Part shown: positions 27,601 to 39,800 of the stretch, piece by piece
Numbering within the stretch: the first letter of the stretch is position 1
Layout of the letters: each line of letters begins with the position of its first letter
Source: Nemopilema nomurai
Taxonomy: Eukaryota; Cnidaria; Scyphozoa; Rhizostomeae; Rhizostomatidae
Direction: 5' to 3'
Length of the DNA stretch: 64,000 bases
Assembly (NCBI GenBank): GCA_003864495.1
Contig: ML133463.1
Span: 1 to 64,000, forward strand
Notes under the pieces: model-generated
Told to the model about the DNA's origin: nothing
Seen by the model: only the letters and a program-made list of their open reading frames with translations
Database searches by the model: none
Translations under genes and position numbers: made by a program

Positions 27601-30600
27601 ACACAATTGGAGTCAATGGCCCGGGTGTATAAGAAAATTAAATTTGGTCCAAATGGGCTTTCAATCTCTACTGGGTAACTAATTTTGACTATTTTAAGTA
27701 TCACTTTCGGTTTTTTTGTTAAAGGAAGCGAATCATTACAAGAAAACAATAAAATTGATGGCTTGAAATTTGTACATCTTCACACAAAGAAGAATAACTT
27801 CCAGCTAGTTCCAAGGACAGTTTCAAGCCTTCGTATCTAGCGATCGCAAAAAATTTTTTACTGAGTACAACGGCAGTTTTTTGCAAATTCATCAAAGATT
27901 TTTAAAAGAAAATTAAAATTATCTTTCAGCATATTTTACACGTTTATTTTATTTTGGGTAGTGGTAAAAACGTCCAAAATAGGCCCAAATCTAGGTTTGT
28001 TGTTATATTCTTGAATTCTGATTGGCTAATGGGGTTTGCAGAATTTTGGTCGCTTAGCCAATCAAAGACTTGGAACTTATGCTCTTCCAGCACCTCCCAC
28101 CAGGAACGTTGACAAAACATTTGGCTTTCTGGCATCTAAAAGAGAGTTGTAAGTACCCAAGGGCCTTTTCCAAGTCACTAGCACTCCATCCTTGCGTCCA
28201 AAACAGGATAATGAAACCTTCCTTGAGAACACAACACTTTGTAGCCGTGAATCAACTTTCCCAGCTCGTGCAGCATCGCAATCTGCAATTAAATAAATGA
28301 AATGTTGAGAAATCGCAATTTCGTCAAGCTACAGATGAAAGCGTTTTCAACGGCAAGGAACCAGTGAAATCGGCAGCAAAACATACCTGAAAATCTGGGG
28401 AAACCTTGCTTAAATTGTTCTCTACCTTATAACTTAAAATACATATTAATTTATGTTCAATAAAAATCACGAGAATTTATTCATACACATCTCAAGTACA
28501 AAAACGTTGAACAACTTAAATGAGGGATCGCATGACAGTCATCAAATGTCACCATATCACTAACAATTTCATTTATAAATGGCACTAACAAATTTAAATG
28601 GCACCCACTTAAACTCCGATTTTAAGACTTAAAGACTTAAAGAGTTTTAATTTAAAAAATATTTTAGTGAATACACTTGTACCAAAATGCTTCCTAACAT
28701 AGGCTTCATAGACAACGCTGCGTAAAAATAAGGGCTCCAAGGTCCCGTGCTATTTTTTCGCACTTTTTCGCATAGACATAATTCGCACAGGGATGTGTAC
28801 CCAGAGTCCAGAATAAGTTAAAACCTTCTTCCAACTGCAATTTTCATAATTCAAACCTTTCACATTACCAGCCCAAAACAAAAATCTTTATTACAATTAC
28901 TTCAATTGTTTATGATTAAAATTAACACCTTCCTCAAATATGACATTAACAAAAGAAAACCTTCCTAGAGCTTCCAGCTATTTATTAAAGCTGTCAAATA
29001 AAGAAAGATAAAAGCCAAATATGTCCAGATGCTCGATCTATCTCCAAGCAAACTTATTTAGGGCTTAACTACATTAGAGCCTTAAGCAGCATATATTTCA
29101 ATTATCCTTTCGGCAGTTTAAAGGAGGTTTATTGCTTCCAAATTTTGAAGAATGAGCCTAACAGAAATTAAATACATACTTCCTTCTGTCACAATTGACG
29201 GGTCGACGATTTCATGGAAATCCTTTGGGACTTTTGGCAACGTATCAACCATTACATCGAACTTCTTCAAGTCACGTGGTGCTGGACCTGAAAAAGTTAG
29301 GAAGTTTTGAAACAAAGGAAAGAAATTTAAAAAATCTTGATTACAATATGCCTGTAAATCAATTTAACAATTTGCTGTTTAGTTGACTCAATTACGCGAG
29401 ACTTTTCTATGGCGTTGTACGGAAATCTTTTCATCATCAGGTTGGCAATTTACTTCCCTTTCAACCAACACCACTTACCTGGGACATGGCGTTTGGGAAT
29501 TTATGACCTAGCATTTCAAATTGGCATTTCCCTAATTGCACGTAACAAAATAATTTTACCTAGGAGTAGACAACAAAAGTCATTCGAAACTTCACCACTG
29601 AGTGACAGTGTTTTTATGACAAGCCGCTAGTAGTCAGAAAAAAGAAAAACAACTCTTTTGCTTGGCAAAATAAATCAAATGACAAAGCCAGCAGCTATCT
29701 TAGTCCCAATGAAGGACTCCCACATAGCGAAAAATGTGTCAAACTGTGCTCTGCTATGGGAAACTTGAGTTATTTCTGAGTAGGAAAATTTCTGCTGCTG
29801 AATTAAACCTTTTATAGGCTACTGCGGCGAATTTCTTTGGCTTCAGCAAAGCCACCACAGCCGGGGGCTCCCGTGTTTATAAGAGGTGCCTAGTGTTAAT
29901 GAAAAAAGATGCCCCCCGTCTTCAACAGCCATGGTTGCGGGCGTTCGAGCCATATTCGATTACGACAGAGCGAAATATGTCGGTGTCGAAAGAGTATTGC
30001 TTGAAATTTGCTGCAAAAATTGGCGTTTCTAAACAGGAAAAATTCTCGCAGCAAAGTGGTTGTGTCCGCATTTTGCTTGACCCTAACCCTTCCCACCCTT
30101 ATTCCGGGTGATCTCAAATCAGCACTGATTAAAACTTAGCGCCATCTGAAAGGCATTCCAATCCAATCATTGAAAGGCTCTTTGTCCAGAGATCAATGCA
30201 AATAGCGAAATATCGAGGAAAATATTCAGTCCCACAAGAAAACGGAAAGAGTTTCTATTCATAACAAGTAGGAAAGCAACAGATAATATCTTTCGGACCT
30301 TAAATCCGGAAAACTTTTATTTCGTCATTCAATACTTTCATAAACGTAAGTCTGGATGAAAAGCGGGGGTTTCTGATAGGATATAGTGAGGGGGAGGCAA
30401 AACTTTATCATGTCCCAGGTCGTCGAAGGTCCTGAAAGTGTTAAACTCATTTTTTCCTCTCATATAACTTGTCCTAAATCGTGAAATTTAAACTTCCTTG
30501 TAAACTAACAGTGGGCAAGATCTGACATAAAAGAGAGGCAAATTTCTTCCTAGTTGTGAGTCCGACTAACACCTAAAGCACTGAAAAGGAAGTAATTTCT

Positions 30601-33600
30601 AGGTATCAAGAATGTCATCAGATTCAAAGAGCGTTTCTTTCCATTCGACCATTTCTAGACATATTCAACTTTCGAATCGACAGGCTCCATTCCATTCAAA
30701 TAAAGTTTTTGACACAAAGACCGTACCTACCAACACTTAATAATTAAGTGTAATATAGAACACAGCTTCTATAAAACGATGTTGAATTAGTTATCTATAA
30801 GCAAGAAATTGATACGTAATAATTTCACTTCCTTGTCTTGCAAACAGTGGTATTACGTCTAATTAAACTGTTTCCTTGACTACGGACCCAAAAGAAAAAT
30901 ATGACGCCGTTTTGGTCCTGCATTTATTGACCAAACAGGTTTCATTGGCGTCAAAAGAACCATATAGATTCTTTAGAGAAAATATTAATTATTCACAATG
31001 ACACCCTGAATTGCATGTAGGTTAATCAATAAGCATAGACTGAGATTGACTTCACCAGCTGAGACGACATCTAGAAATAAGTATGACAAAAACAGCAAAA
31101 TAATTACAGGAGTCCTCCTTAAAATTCCCTATTTACAAATTCCCATCAAATTGCATTATTTTGTACTATTTTGTCATCTTGTTGTAGTTATTGTTGCTTT
31201 TGTTACTGTCTGACTAAATTGTATTTAGCTAGAAATTTAAGGGAAGACGGCCTGAACTATTGAAATAGTTTTTTCTTTTTGTTGTCTGAAAATCCATTTT
31301 TGTTACGCAGCAATTTTGAGCTGCAATCAATAGGATGATCAAAAATTGGTGTTAAGAGCTGACAGATTTGGCGAATTTGTGCTGATTGTACACAAGTTCG
31401 TTTCTGAATGACTTGAAGCATTCCTGCAGTGGTGGCAAATGCAATGATTGAAGAAAATATTTGAAAACTTTTTGAGGCCATTATCAAGGTCTAAAAACGA
31501 AGAGGGTTGTGAATTACTCATGCTTCCAAGTCAAATATCCTTGAACTCTCTAGATCTTTTGAAAGGAATTTGATCAACCAAAATCAGAAATCATTTCAAA
31601 GATTTCAAAGAAAGGTCAAAATTGTTGATAGTAAGCATAACAAATTAAACTCTAATCATATCTTACTTTGGGGATCCAGAATAATGTAATCATCATCTTT
31701 TTGTGTTTTCCATCTTTGTCCTAAAATAAAAACAAAGGAGAATTCAATCTCTAGCAACAAAAAAAACCAAATCTGGAAAAAATTGGATGAAAATCTCCAT
31801 TGGGTACCATACAGCTTTGTCTCGCATTTGCAAAAAATAATTGTCGATCAAACTCTAGATGAAACTGTCTCTTGTGCTATGTTGTATCTATGGGTGTTGG
31901 CTGTTTCGATGATGTTACTCAAGTAGCCTCCCAGCTACGTTGAAAAACACAAGCTCCAATGCCACTAGGAAATTCACAAACCAACAAACAAATGTGTTTC
32001 TTTTATTTTAAGTTAGAATCATTCAAGAGCTCCATTTTCATACATTCAAAATTACACAGCTGCTCATGAAAACAAAAATACAGCAGAACCTACCTCTTCC
32101 TTGTCTTATTTTATCACGAATACAGCTATTAAAGCATGACTCCCTGATCAAATCCAATCCTTCCCCTGCCTAGGAGTTGAGGATATTAATTTGGCATCAT
32201 TATCAATGCAACATGCCTAACAGAGAAATGAAGGAAGTCTTTCATTGTATGCAAAGAAGTTTATTTCCCTTTAGACCTTGGCATAGATAATGTCATAGGT
32301 TAGTTGATACACTGAGCTTCATTCTTATTGAAATTATCAGATCTGTTTATGTAGCATTAATTCATTGTCTACTTCAAAATTATATTTATGTTGTTATTGA
32401 CAGAAGGCATGCATTGTTGTAAACTGAATTAAGACATCTTCATCATGAGTGAAGAAAAGTTTACATGAGAAACATTGTAGAGAGAACACTAAGCTAGGGG
32501 AATCTGGATGGGCAAGGGGATCTAACAACAGTCAACATGCCCATCAGCTCAACAAATTTTTGTCACCAATCCTCGCAACTTTCAAATGCAAATGCATTCA
32601 TGGAGAGTTATGATAAACCCAGCTTTATGCTTGCATTGCACTTGACTGTCAATGCAAGAAAGAAAAAAAAATGTTCAATACAAATTTAACTGAATTAAAT
32701 TCAACCCAGGAGGAGTATTGTGGTTCATTTAGCCAGTTTAATGGTCTGAATATATTATATACATAGCACAAATTTATGAATGTACATGAAAAAAATTACC
32801 ATGATACAACTTTAGACATTCTCTTTAACTTATGTTTTCGAGTAACACCTTTTCATATAAAAACCTTGTATATAAAACACTCACTGCATGATGATTAGAA
32901 ATTTCAAGCCATCAAAAGTTATGGGTTAAAAAAAGTAAACAAAGTTTGTATCTAGAGTTCCTTGGCAGCAAAAGCCATTCAAGGACTCTTGATTTTTGTA
33001 AAGCTTGCCAAAAAGGGTGATATATATGTTTTCTTACATTTAATTTCAGTTTGGGAACATTTTTATTTCAGGAGTCTCTCAAAAGTTAATCTTTCTCAGA
33101 GATTAGCTAATTACAATTCTTAACCTTTGTGTGCCTATCCCTGTCATTGTATTTTAGGGATCAATAGAAAATAAGGGTGGAACATTTTCATCCAAAAAAT
33201 AACAAGCAAATTGATTTAGAGAATTTCTTTGTCATTTGGCACTTTGCATGGGTAACCTATCGAGTCATCTGAGAAATAATTGAATCCGAAATATATTATG
33301 ACACGCAAACTTTCGGTGTTACCCCACAATTTACTTAAGGCAAGCGGCTATCCTTTTGTGATGCAAGTAAGGTGTGAGATTACAGAATTCTTAGAAAACC
33401 ACTTGAATTCGCAGTACACGATACTTCATTAGAATTAACCATGATTCAAGTCTTTTAATCATCCATCATGAAACCAATACAACTTCATATATATAAATGA
33501 ATAGCAGGTAAATCAAACTACAAATTCATATCATACTACGAAAAACCTATTGTTTACCTATAAGATTGTTCCGAAATATAGCGCACAAGAACTCATTTGC

Positions 33601-34062
33601 AGGACAAATAAACACAAAACTTACGTTTGGTTACCCACCCAAGATAAACAACATCTGCGATTAAAGACAGACAAAACATTTTTTCAATGGCAATGTCATG
33701 CCACAAGATGGATGCTAAGCGATTTCGAAAGTAGATTTATTTTGTTTCGAAAATGATTCAGCTGAGTGCTATTTCATTCACGTATGGTCAAGCTTCCAAA
33801 TTAATGAACTCAATAAAGTTTCGAATTAAAATATAAATAAGAAAAATGAAAACCAACTCACCTCTCTTTTGGAAATAGAACCCGTCAACATTAAGCATCT
33901 TTCAAAACAACTAGCAGAACCTTTTGACGCGGAGTCAAATTCCTTTCTGCGGACAGCCGAGAGTGGAGCACCATGCATCCAAAGTAGTACAAAAATAGTC
34001 AAAAACAAAGATTTTGCGCGATCAGTTAACATTGCTGTGCAGTTAGAGTCTTCAATGTCCAA
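18630..34062 (-). CDS. IL-17 receptor-like single-pass membrane protein with SEFIR domain
   Basis: Twenty coding exons with matching phases give 691 residues: 33862-34062, 32094-32169, 31667-31720, 29180-29287, 28157-28282, 28094-28135, 27282-27376, 26580-26645, 26158-26224, 25897-25944, 25545-25580, 24824-24847, 24467-24538, 23525-23656, 22748-22851, 22277-22333, 21910-21988, 20482-20622, 19739-19953, 18630-18962. The N-terminus carries a signal peptide (hydrophobic SLFLTIFVLLW); Met11 at 34032 may be the true start. The ectodomain is cysteine-bearing, with sequons NVT, NLT, NYT and NET and a fibronectin-like SFNLYWTPPK. The transmembrane helix is near residues 469-491. The SEFIR domain follows, split over the last two exons (KVYVSYYPDTENYENSV, then LSRWCQKQLSESEKILMVVS, then SSLIIILADSK). 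SEFIR domains bind SEFIR adaptors such as Act1/CIKS in IL-17 signalling. Closest in layout to IL17RD-type receptors; subtype unassigned. No break seen. Confidence 0.88.
19118..19474. mobile_element. MITE with TA target site, in the last intron of the IL-17 receptor-like gene
   Basis: Terminal inverted repeats CCGTAAATCCTCGAATT (left) and AATTCGAGGATTTACGG (right) are perfect over 17 bp and flanked by TA on both sides, as expected for Tc1/mariner-type insertions. The interior is rich in C-runs (AAGCCCCCC, repeated) and has no coding capacity. Length 357 bp. Confidence 0.8.
21486..21858. repeat. 15-bp minisatellite in the IL-17 receptor-like gene
   Basis: About two dozen tandem units of GGCAAATATCAACTC or its variant ending AAATC, with occasional CTTTCAAC spacers, lie in the intron between the exons ending at 21910 and starting at 20622. 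The unit is a multiple of three, so long open frames appear on both strands. These are not genes. Confidence 0.95.
23114..23245. repeat. Degenerate short tandem repeat (CATATGACCTTTGG)
   Basis: Roughly eight imperfect copies of a 14-16 bp unit around CATATGACCTTTGG lie in the intron between the exons at 22748-22851 and 23525-23656. Confidence 0.75.
23790..23868. repeat. GTT microsatellite
   Basis: Interrupted (GTT)n tract with GTTTAT interruptions, in an intron of the IL-17 receptor-like gene. It produces a polyasparagine open frame on the minus strand that is not a gene. Confidence 0.85.
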
Positions 34063-36855
34063 AGAATTATCAATGGCGACACTTAACTACAATAATTGTA
34101 GGTTAAAAACCCAAACAACGACTATCTTTCCCATGAGTTTCGAACGATTTGTGAGTCATTTCGCACGAAACAAACTTCCTTAAATAAGGTCACGTGCTGA
34201 TAACTCCTTCGCAGACTTCTCGAAAAATCTCTCAAACAACGAAGAAAATTAAATTATTGTTTTCAAGAATACCCGTTAAAAGCAAGAATGGGATAAAGTT
34301 AGGCACCTCAGAAGCTATCTTTCTTTTTCTAGATTTTTGCTTGAAATTTCTAAGCAAATCAAAGATATTTTTTTCAAAGAAATGTTATTGCCCTGAACGA
34401 TGCAGTATGCTTTTGATACTTCTTGACTTTTATATGAAGAATAAAGCATAGCCTGAATTAAACGCTCTTGATTTTCACTAATTCCAAATACCCTGCCCTT
34501 ACTTAATAAAGTGTGCATCAGGCACCGTGGAGTAGGCCTCAGCCCCCCCCCCACTTTTTGCAAAAAATGCCAAATATTGAGTAATAGACTACCAATAAAG
34601 CCTCTTTTTCAATGGTTTTAGCCCCCCTCCCAATTTTTTAGACTCCCCACTTTTCTCAACGCTCCGCGGTGCCTGTGAATGTGGATCTGCGGAGATTTTC
34701 AACCTGTGATAAACTGATGCTGCGGAGCAGGAATCATAGGTGGAATCGTGTTCCGCTTTGAAACTGTAGGAATCGTGAGTCAGTCGAGGTTTTGGCACAC
34801 GTAGGCAAATATCAAGAAAAGGTTCTAAAAATGAGTTCGACTTTACACAATTGCAATGCGCATTCTCAAAAATGATCAAGAAATGTCAGTATAGTAATTC
34901 CTCTCTTGGCTGCATGAAGAATCTACCAAAAATCAAACTCTATGACTGACGTTTTTCTATTTTCTTTAAACAAAACAAACCATATTTAATTTCCAAAGGA
35001 TCAAAAGTTCGTTCATTGTACAGCTTCCCTTCGTAACTTCTCCTCGTGTCTCTAAAAAGTCCCAGATGCGCCCGCGTAGTGTCCAATATTTCCTACATCA
35101 AACGCATGAGTAAAACCAGTAAAGTGGTGGCTTTTCACTCCTCCTCATCCCCCTTCGTATCGGAAATTTTGCACAAACGAGAGCTATGCATAGACTGAAG
35201 AAAAATGTGTTTTTCCTTTGCCTCCTCGCAGCTAGAGCTACCGAATGAAGGGGACCAGGAGGCAGACTTTCCCGGGGTCTTTAATGTCTAGGATACCTTA
35301 TATAAAGTAAGAAGAAAATATTCATGTCACCGATAGGGGCCGATGCTTTAGCTTTGCCCCAGGGCCTCCAAATTCTCTCAACCACCCTGCTCACAGCTAT
35401 CAATGTTTATGTTAAACGGTCCTGTTCCCCTTTTGCCCCATGCTCAATACTTTTGAATTATTTTTTTTCATGTTTGTAAAATTTGGTAAGTTTTTATTTT
35501 CAAAAAGGGAGCATTTCCACAAATGCTCACTGCACTGTTTTATTTTGCAAAGATGCCACTAAACAGAAATTAGACGAAAAACGCTCTTTACTCCGAAAAC
35601 TTTAATTTCTCGCTGAAAAGATTACACAATGCACATGCTTTCATAGCTTCGAGGTCATTTGGCTAAAAACTCCCCACGTGTCAAGTTGAAACGATTTCTA
35701 AAACTGAATCGTTATATGACACCTTTCACCATTCATGCTGAAAGGAAGCATTTGGCAAGAAACGAAAGCTTCCGATTTCACAATTTATTGATTGCACAAT
35801 AACCCCCTGGATTTGCCTTTCCAAGGCTCTGCAACTATGAAGAAAGACGTGGGCTTTTCGGGGGGTGCAGTAAGAACATGATACAACAAAAAAGGGGGAT
35901 TGGTGTTTGTTTGACAAATTGTCAATTCAACTTTTAGAGTTGCATAGTGACGCAAATTCTTGAAACACACAGGGAATCATAAGCAACAGCGAGAAGAGAT
36001 TTGCCAATAATTACGAAAAAACATGGTCGAAAAACTCGCCATATTGTGTACTGTGTGAGGTGGTAGTTTGTTATGGGGTACTTTGTAAGAAACCGTTTGT
36101 GAGAAACTTTGTAAAAATGTTTAAAGTACTTTGGCAACGATTGCAGCAACTGGCATTTCATCTCATGGTATCCCTCTTGCTGGATTATCGAAATTAAAAT
36201 AAGACCTTACATAAGAAATAAAAAAGAAATGAAACCTCAAAAAATGCTGCCATGGAATGTCTTGTAGTCGATATTCAAAACAGAAAATAAATAAACTGCA
36301 TGATATTCAAACACAATCAATAGGAAGTAGAAATGTTTTACTTAAAAAAATCACCTTTTAGAAAATCAAATTTATACATTCCAATTCTGAATACATTTGT
36401 TGTAACCCTGAAAATGGGATAGAAAATGGAGAAATTTCATACTATCAGATACAGATACTACCAGAAGTCAGATTTGGGTGCTCGGTAAAGAACAATAATT
36501 TTGATTCGATAATTTAACACGAAAATGGCAGATTTATGTTATCAATGATTTATGCTTCTTTTTTACAAATATCTACAAAACACCGGTTATGGGTTACTGT
36601 CTTTTTCGTTTTGATATTTTCAAGTGCATTAATTTTTGTTTGCAATTAGATGTACTTAACAATTTGACAAATAACGAAGCTTTCCGAACCATTTCAGCCA
36701 AATCAACAAAAATTTAGCAATACTTTATAAAAATATTTCTTAAATTAGCGCTTAGATCCAGGTTCAAGATAAATTCAATCACATCAATCTAGCTGGATTC
36801 CTGTATGATTCCAAAACATATCGTTAATCATGAATCCAGTTTCGCGAATCTGTTG
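34063..36855. other. Intergenic region upstream of the IL-17 receptor-like gene
   Basis: Contains the presumed promoter of the IL-17 receptor-like gene just right of 34062 and the 3' flank of the PHD-finger gene near 36855. A C-rich candidate MITE lies at 34519-34675. I see no further gene; short open frames here show no domain or splice support. Confidence 0.5.
34519..34675. mobile_element. Candidate small inverted-repeat element
   Basis: The ends CAGGCACCGTGGAGTA and (inverted) CAGGCACCGCGGAGCG match at 13 of 16 positions. Inside are two direct copies of an AGCCCCCC...CCCACTTTT-type stretch. No clear target-site duplication was found, so this is tentative. Confidence 0.4.
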
Positions 36856-39800
36856 TTAGATTGCCATGGACGGATGACTGGATTCGGTACAGTTCGGGCA
36901 ACGCCACATCACACTTTCAAGTTCGTCGGTGCCTAAATTGCTTTGCGCTAGAGTTGAGCAGCTAAGATGCGACCAGCCTCCACACCCATCTGTTACCGAT
37001 CCATCATCCGATACATTACCGCAGCTAATCCAGATTTCTTCCACGTCCCCATCTTGAAAAGGGTTGCGGCAAATCGCGCAAAGTACTGCACCACTCTGGT
37101 CCTCGTTGCTAGTCATATCGTCTTCTTTGCGTGCAGATTCCACGCTACTTCCTTTAAGACTAATCAATCTTTTACGTCTGTTTCTGATTGGTTCACGCTT
37201 GCTTTTATGGGGTTTGTTTTCTGTGAAAATAAAATAATGAGGGTGAGTAGAAAGATTAAGTAGCTAGGCTTTGCTGCCCACGAAGGCTGACTAGAGTGTC
37301 TGACCTTGTAATAGCCTCTTCTAACTGACCTCTGGCCATTTGACCTTTTGACCTTAGGCCTTTTGACCTCTGGCTACCTTATGTATGCCTTATGTTTATT
37401 GACTCTTGTCATTCGCCATAAAGTTCTATCTGTTTTCATATTTGGATACCAATAATAAATTCAAGAAGTGAATAGTTTTAGGCATTCACACAAAGAAAAG
37501 AGCAGATGATACCTTTTTCAGCAAAACTTGGGGAATCCACCTTGAAATGTTTGCGAATTTCGGCGACTTCTTTGTGACGTAATAAAAACCCGTACCACCA
37601 GCTCTGTTTTGGTAGGTTGTCCTCCAACCGGGCTGCCCGTCTCCCACTGTTATCTAGTATTGCTTTTACCATCTCTAAAATCTCCTGAATTTTAACATGG
37701 CGGCCGGATCTCTCCATAGTTATCAGCCAGCCAGCCAGTGACCTTTCTTCGTCCTCAGTCAAAAGTCGCTTAGCTCCAGGCCTCTCGGCTCCACAGCACT
37801 TTCCTTTGATTATATCTCCAAGCGTTGATTTTGGTATCCCATAAAACCTTGCAGCGCCTCTAAGTGACATTCGTCCCTCCTTCACAGAGTTTATCGCAAG
37901 CATAAGATTATCGCGTTTCCAGCGCATGCGCTCCTTCCTGCACTTGATAATTTTGCTGTCCTTTGACCTCTGACCTTCACACGTCGATACTTGTGTAACT
38001 TTTGTATTTCCCAAACTCAGTTGTTTTCTATGCTCATCCTCAATGTGACTATTTTTACTTGAAGATATAGATGAAGATCTCTTACGACTTGCGGACAGGG
38101 TATTTCGAAGAAAAGAGAATGATATACCAAACTGCTTTGCGACAGACTTTGGAGACTTTTTCCCACTCTCTAAATCTTTCAGCGCTTGCTGGTCCTCCTC
38201 TCTGTTCGTAGCAGGCCTTAGCTGCTCAATCAGCCTTCCAAAGTCTATACGTATAATATCAAAGAAACATTATCATCAAAAGCAAGTAATGCTTGCCAAA
38301 GGATCTCAAGCAGTTTCAGAAAAATTGAACTACAATGTCAACATGTCGCTAAACATGGGTTACACAATTTGCGCTCCAACATACATTTGTTGTCATTTTC
38401 CAGTCGGAATCCAACATTGTATATGGGGGAGGGGAGATGTTTAGTAGGAAAGATGATTGGACTGTTCCAACACTTTTGGCGGGCATTGTACGTACTTCAA
38501 ATCGACTTGAATATTAATCTACATGAATATTACATGAATATTAATTTACCGGCGTCACTCACTAACAATTCCAGCTTCTCAAAAAATAACTGCCATTCTA
38601 ACATTGAAAGTATATAAAGTGTATGGGCATGATATAAATTATGGTTGAAAATTCTTACTGGCAATGCATTTCCTCCTGCAAATTCGGTCAGCCAAGCTGG
38701 ACTTTGGGATTTTATGGGCAACAGCAGCCTGTCTGATGGAAAGACCTCGCTCAGTGACATCTTTGATTGCGTCATCCATGTCTTCATGGGACCAGCTTAA
38801 GGTAAAAGGACAAATTGAGAAGATGATAAATTGCTAGCCTCGTTTACATGCTAGCCTCGTATCTTTGCCATCCACTCAAAGCTACAGCATTGCTTTAGTC
38901 TCAATAGCAAATATATATCTGAAGAAGTGAAAATAGTTTTCAGGACAATAATTCTGGCTGCTTCAATACAAATAAATATTGAATCTTTATGCGATGTTTT
39001 TTAAAGTTAGCCAGGACCATCTTGTATAGGTCGAAGAGAAACGCGTACATACTATCAAGCCACTCCCCTCTACTTCATCCTTAGCTTTCTATATAAGATG
39101 TATATACACAGTCCCTTGCCGTGTTCTAGATCCCTATTGCCAATATTAAGAAAAATCGGACATGTTGAATTCTTAGATTCCATAGATATAAATGCGGACA
39201 AGCTGGTTAGAAGGGAGTGCATATGTAGCAACGATTCTCTACATGATACAGACAAAAACTCATGTTTATCACGACTAACCTTTTCAACTTCGCCTTGAAA
39301 ACTTCTGCTCCTCCAAAATCGTCGGACATTGTGATGCGACAGTTCAAACGGTTTGATATCTTTGGTTGCTTATTTCCAAGCTCATTGTTTACCGCTTCCT
39401 GTTTATCGTGACTTTTTGTGTTTTTTGCAGCAATAACACGAGCTCTTTCACGTTTTCGGGGTACTCTTGGCCTATTACCTCTACGTTGCCTTTCTGCTGG
39501 CAAAATTCAATGACGTCACATTTAACTTATTGTGCAGGGTATAGACGATCAACAAAGATTGGCTAAGGTTAGGGTAAGTTGGCTAAAGGAAGAAAAGTTG
39601 GGTAAGTTGGGTAAAGAAAAAAAAGTAGGATAAGTTGGGCAAAGGAAGAAAGTTAGGGTAAGTTGGGCGAAGGAAGAAAGTTAGGGTAAGCTGGGTGAAG
39701 AAAGAAAAGTAGGGTAAGTTAGGTAAAGGAAGAAAGTTAGGGTAAGTTGGCAAAAGGAAGAAAAGTTGGGAAAATGTTGGTAAAAGAAGAAAAAGAGGTT

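Noticed and set aside
29480..29560. Candidate extra exon of the IL-17 receptor-like gene with a good acceptor and a GTAAGT donor
   Set aside because: It is open only in phase 0-0, whereas exons 31667-31720 and 29180-29287 join perfectly in phase 1 without it; including it would break the frame.
31667..31720. Reading this exon in phase 0 directly after the signal-peptide exon
   Set aside because: Phase 0 leaves no compatible downstream exon; inserting the exon at 32094-32169 gives phase 1 and a consistent chain to the SEFIR exons.
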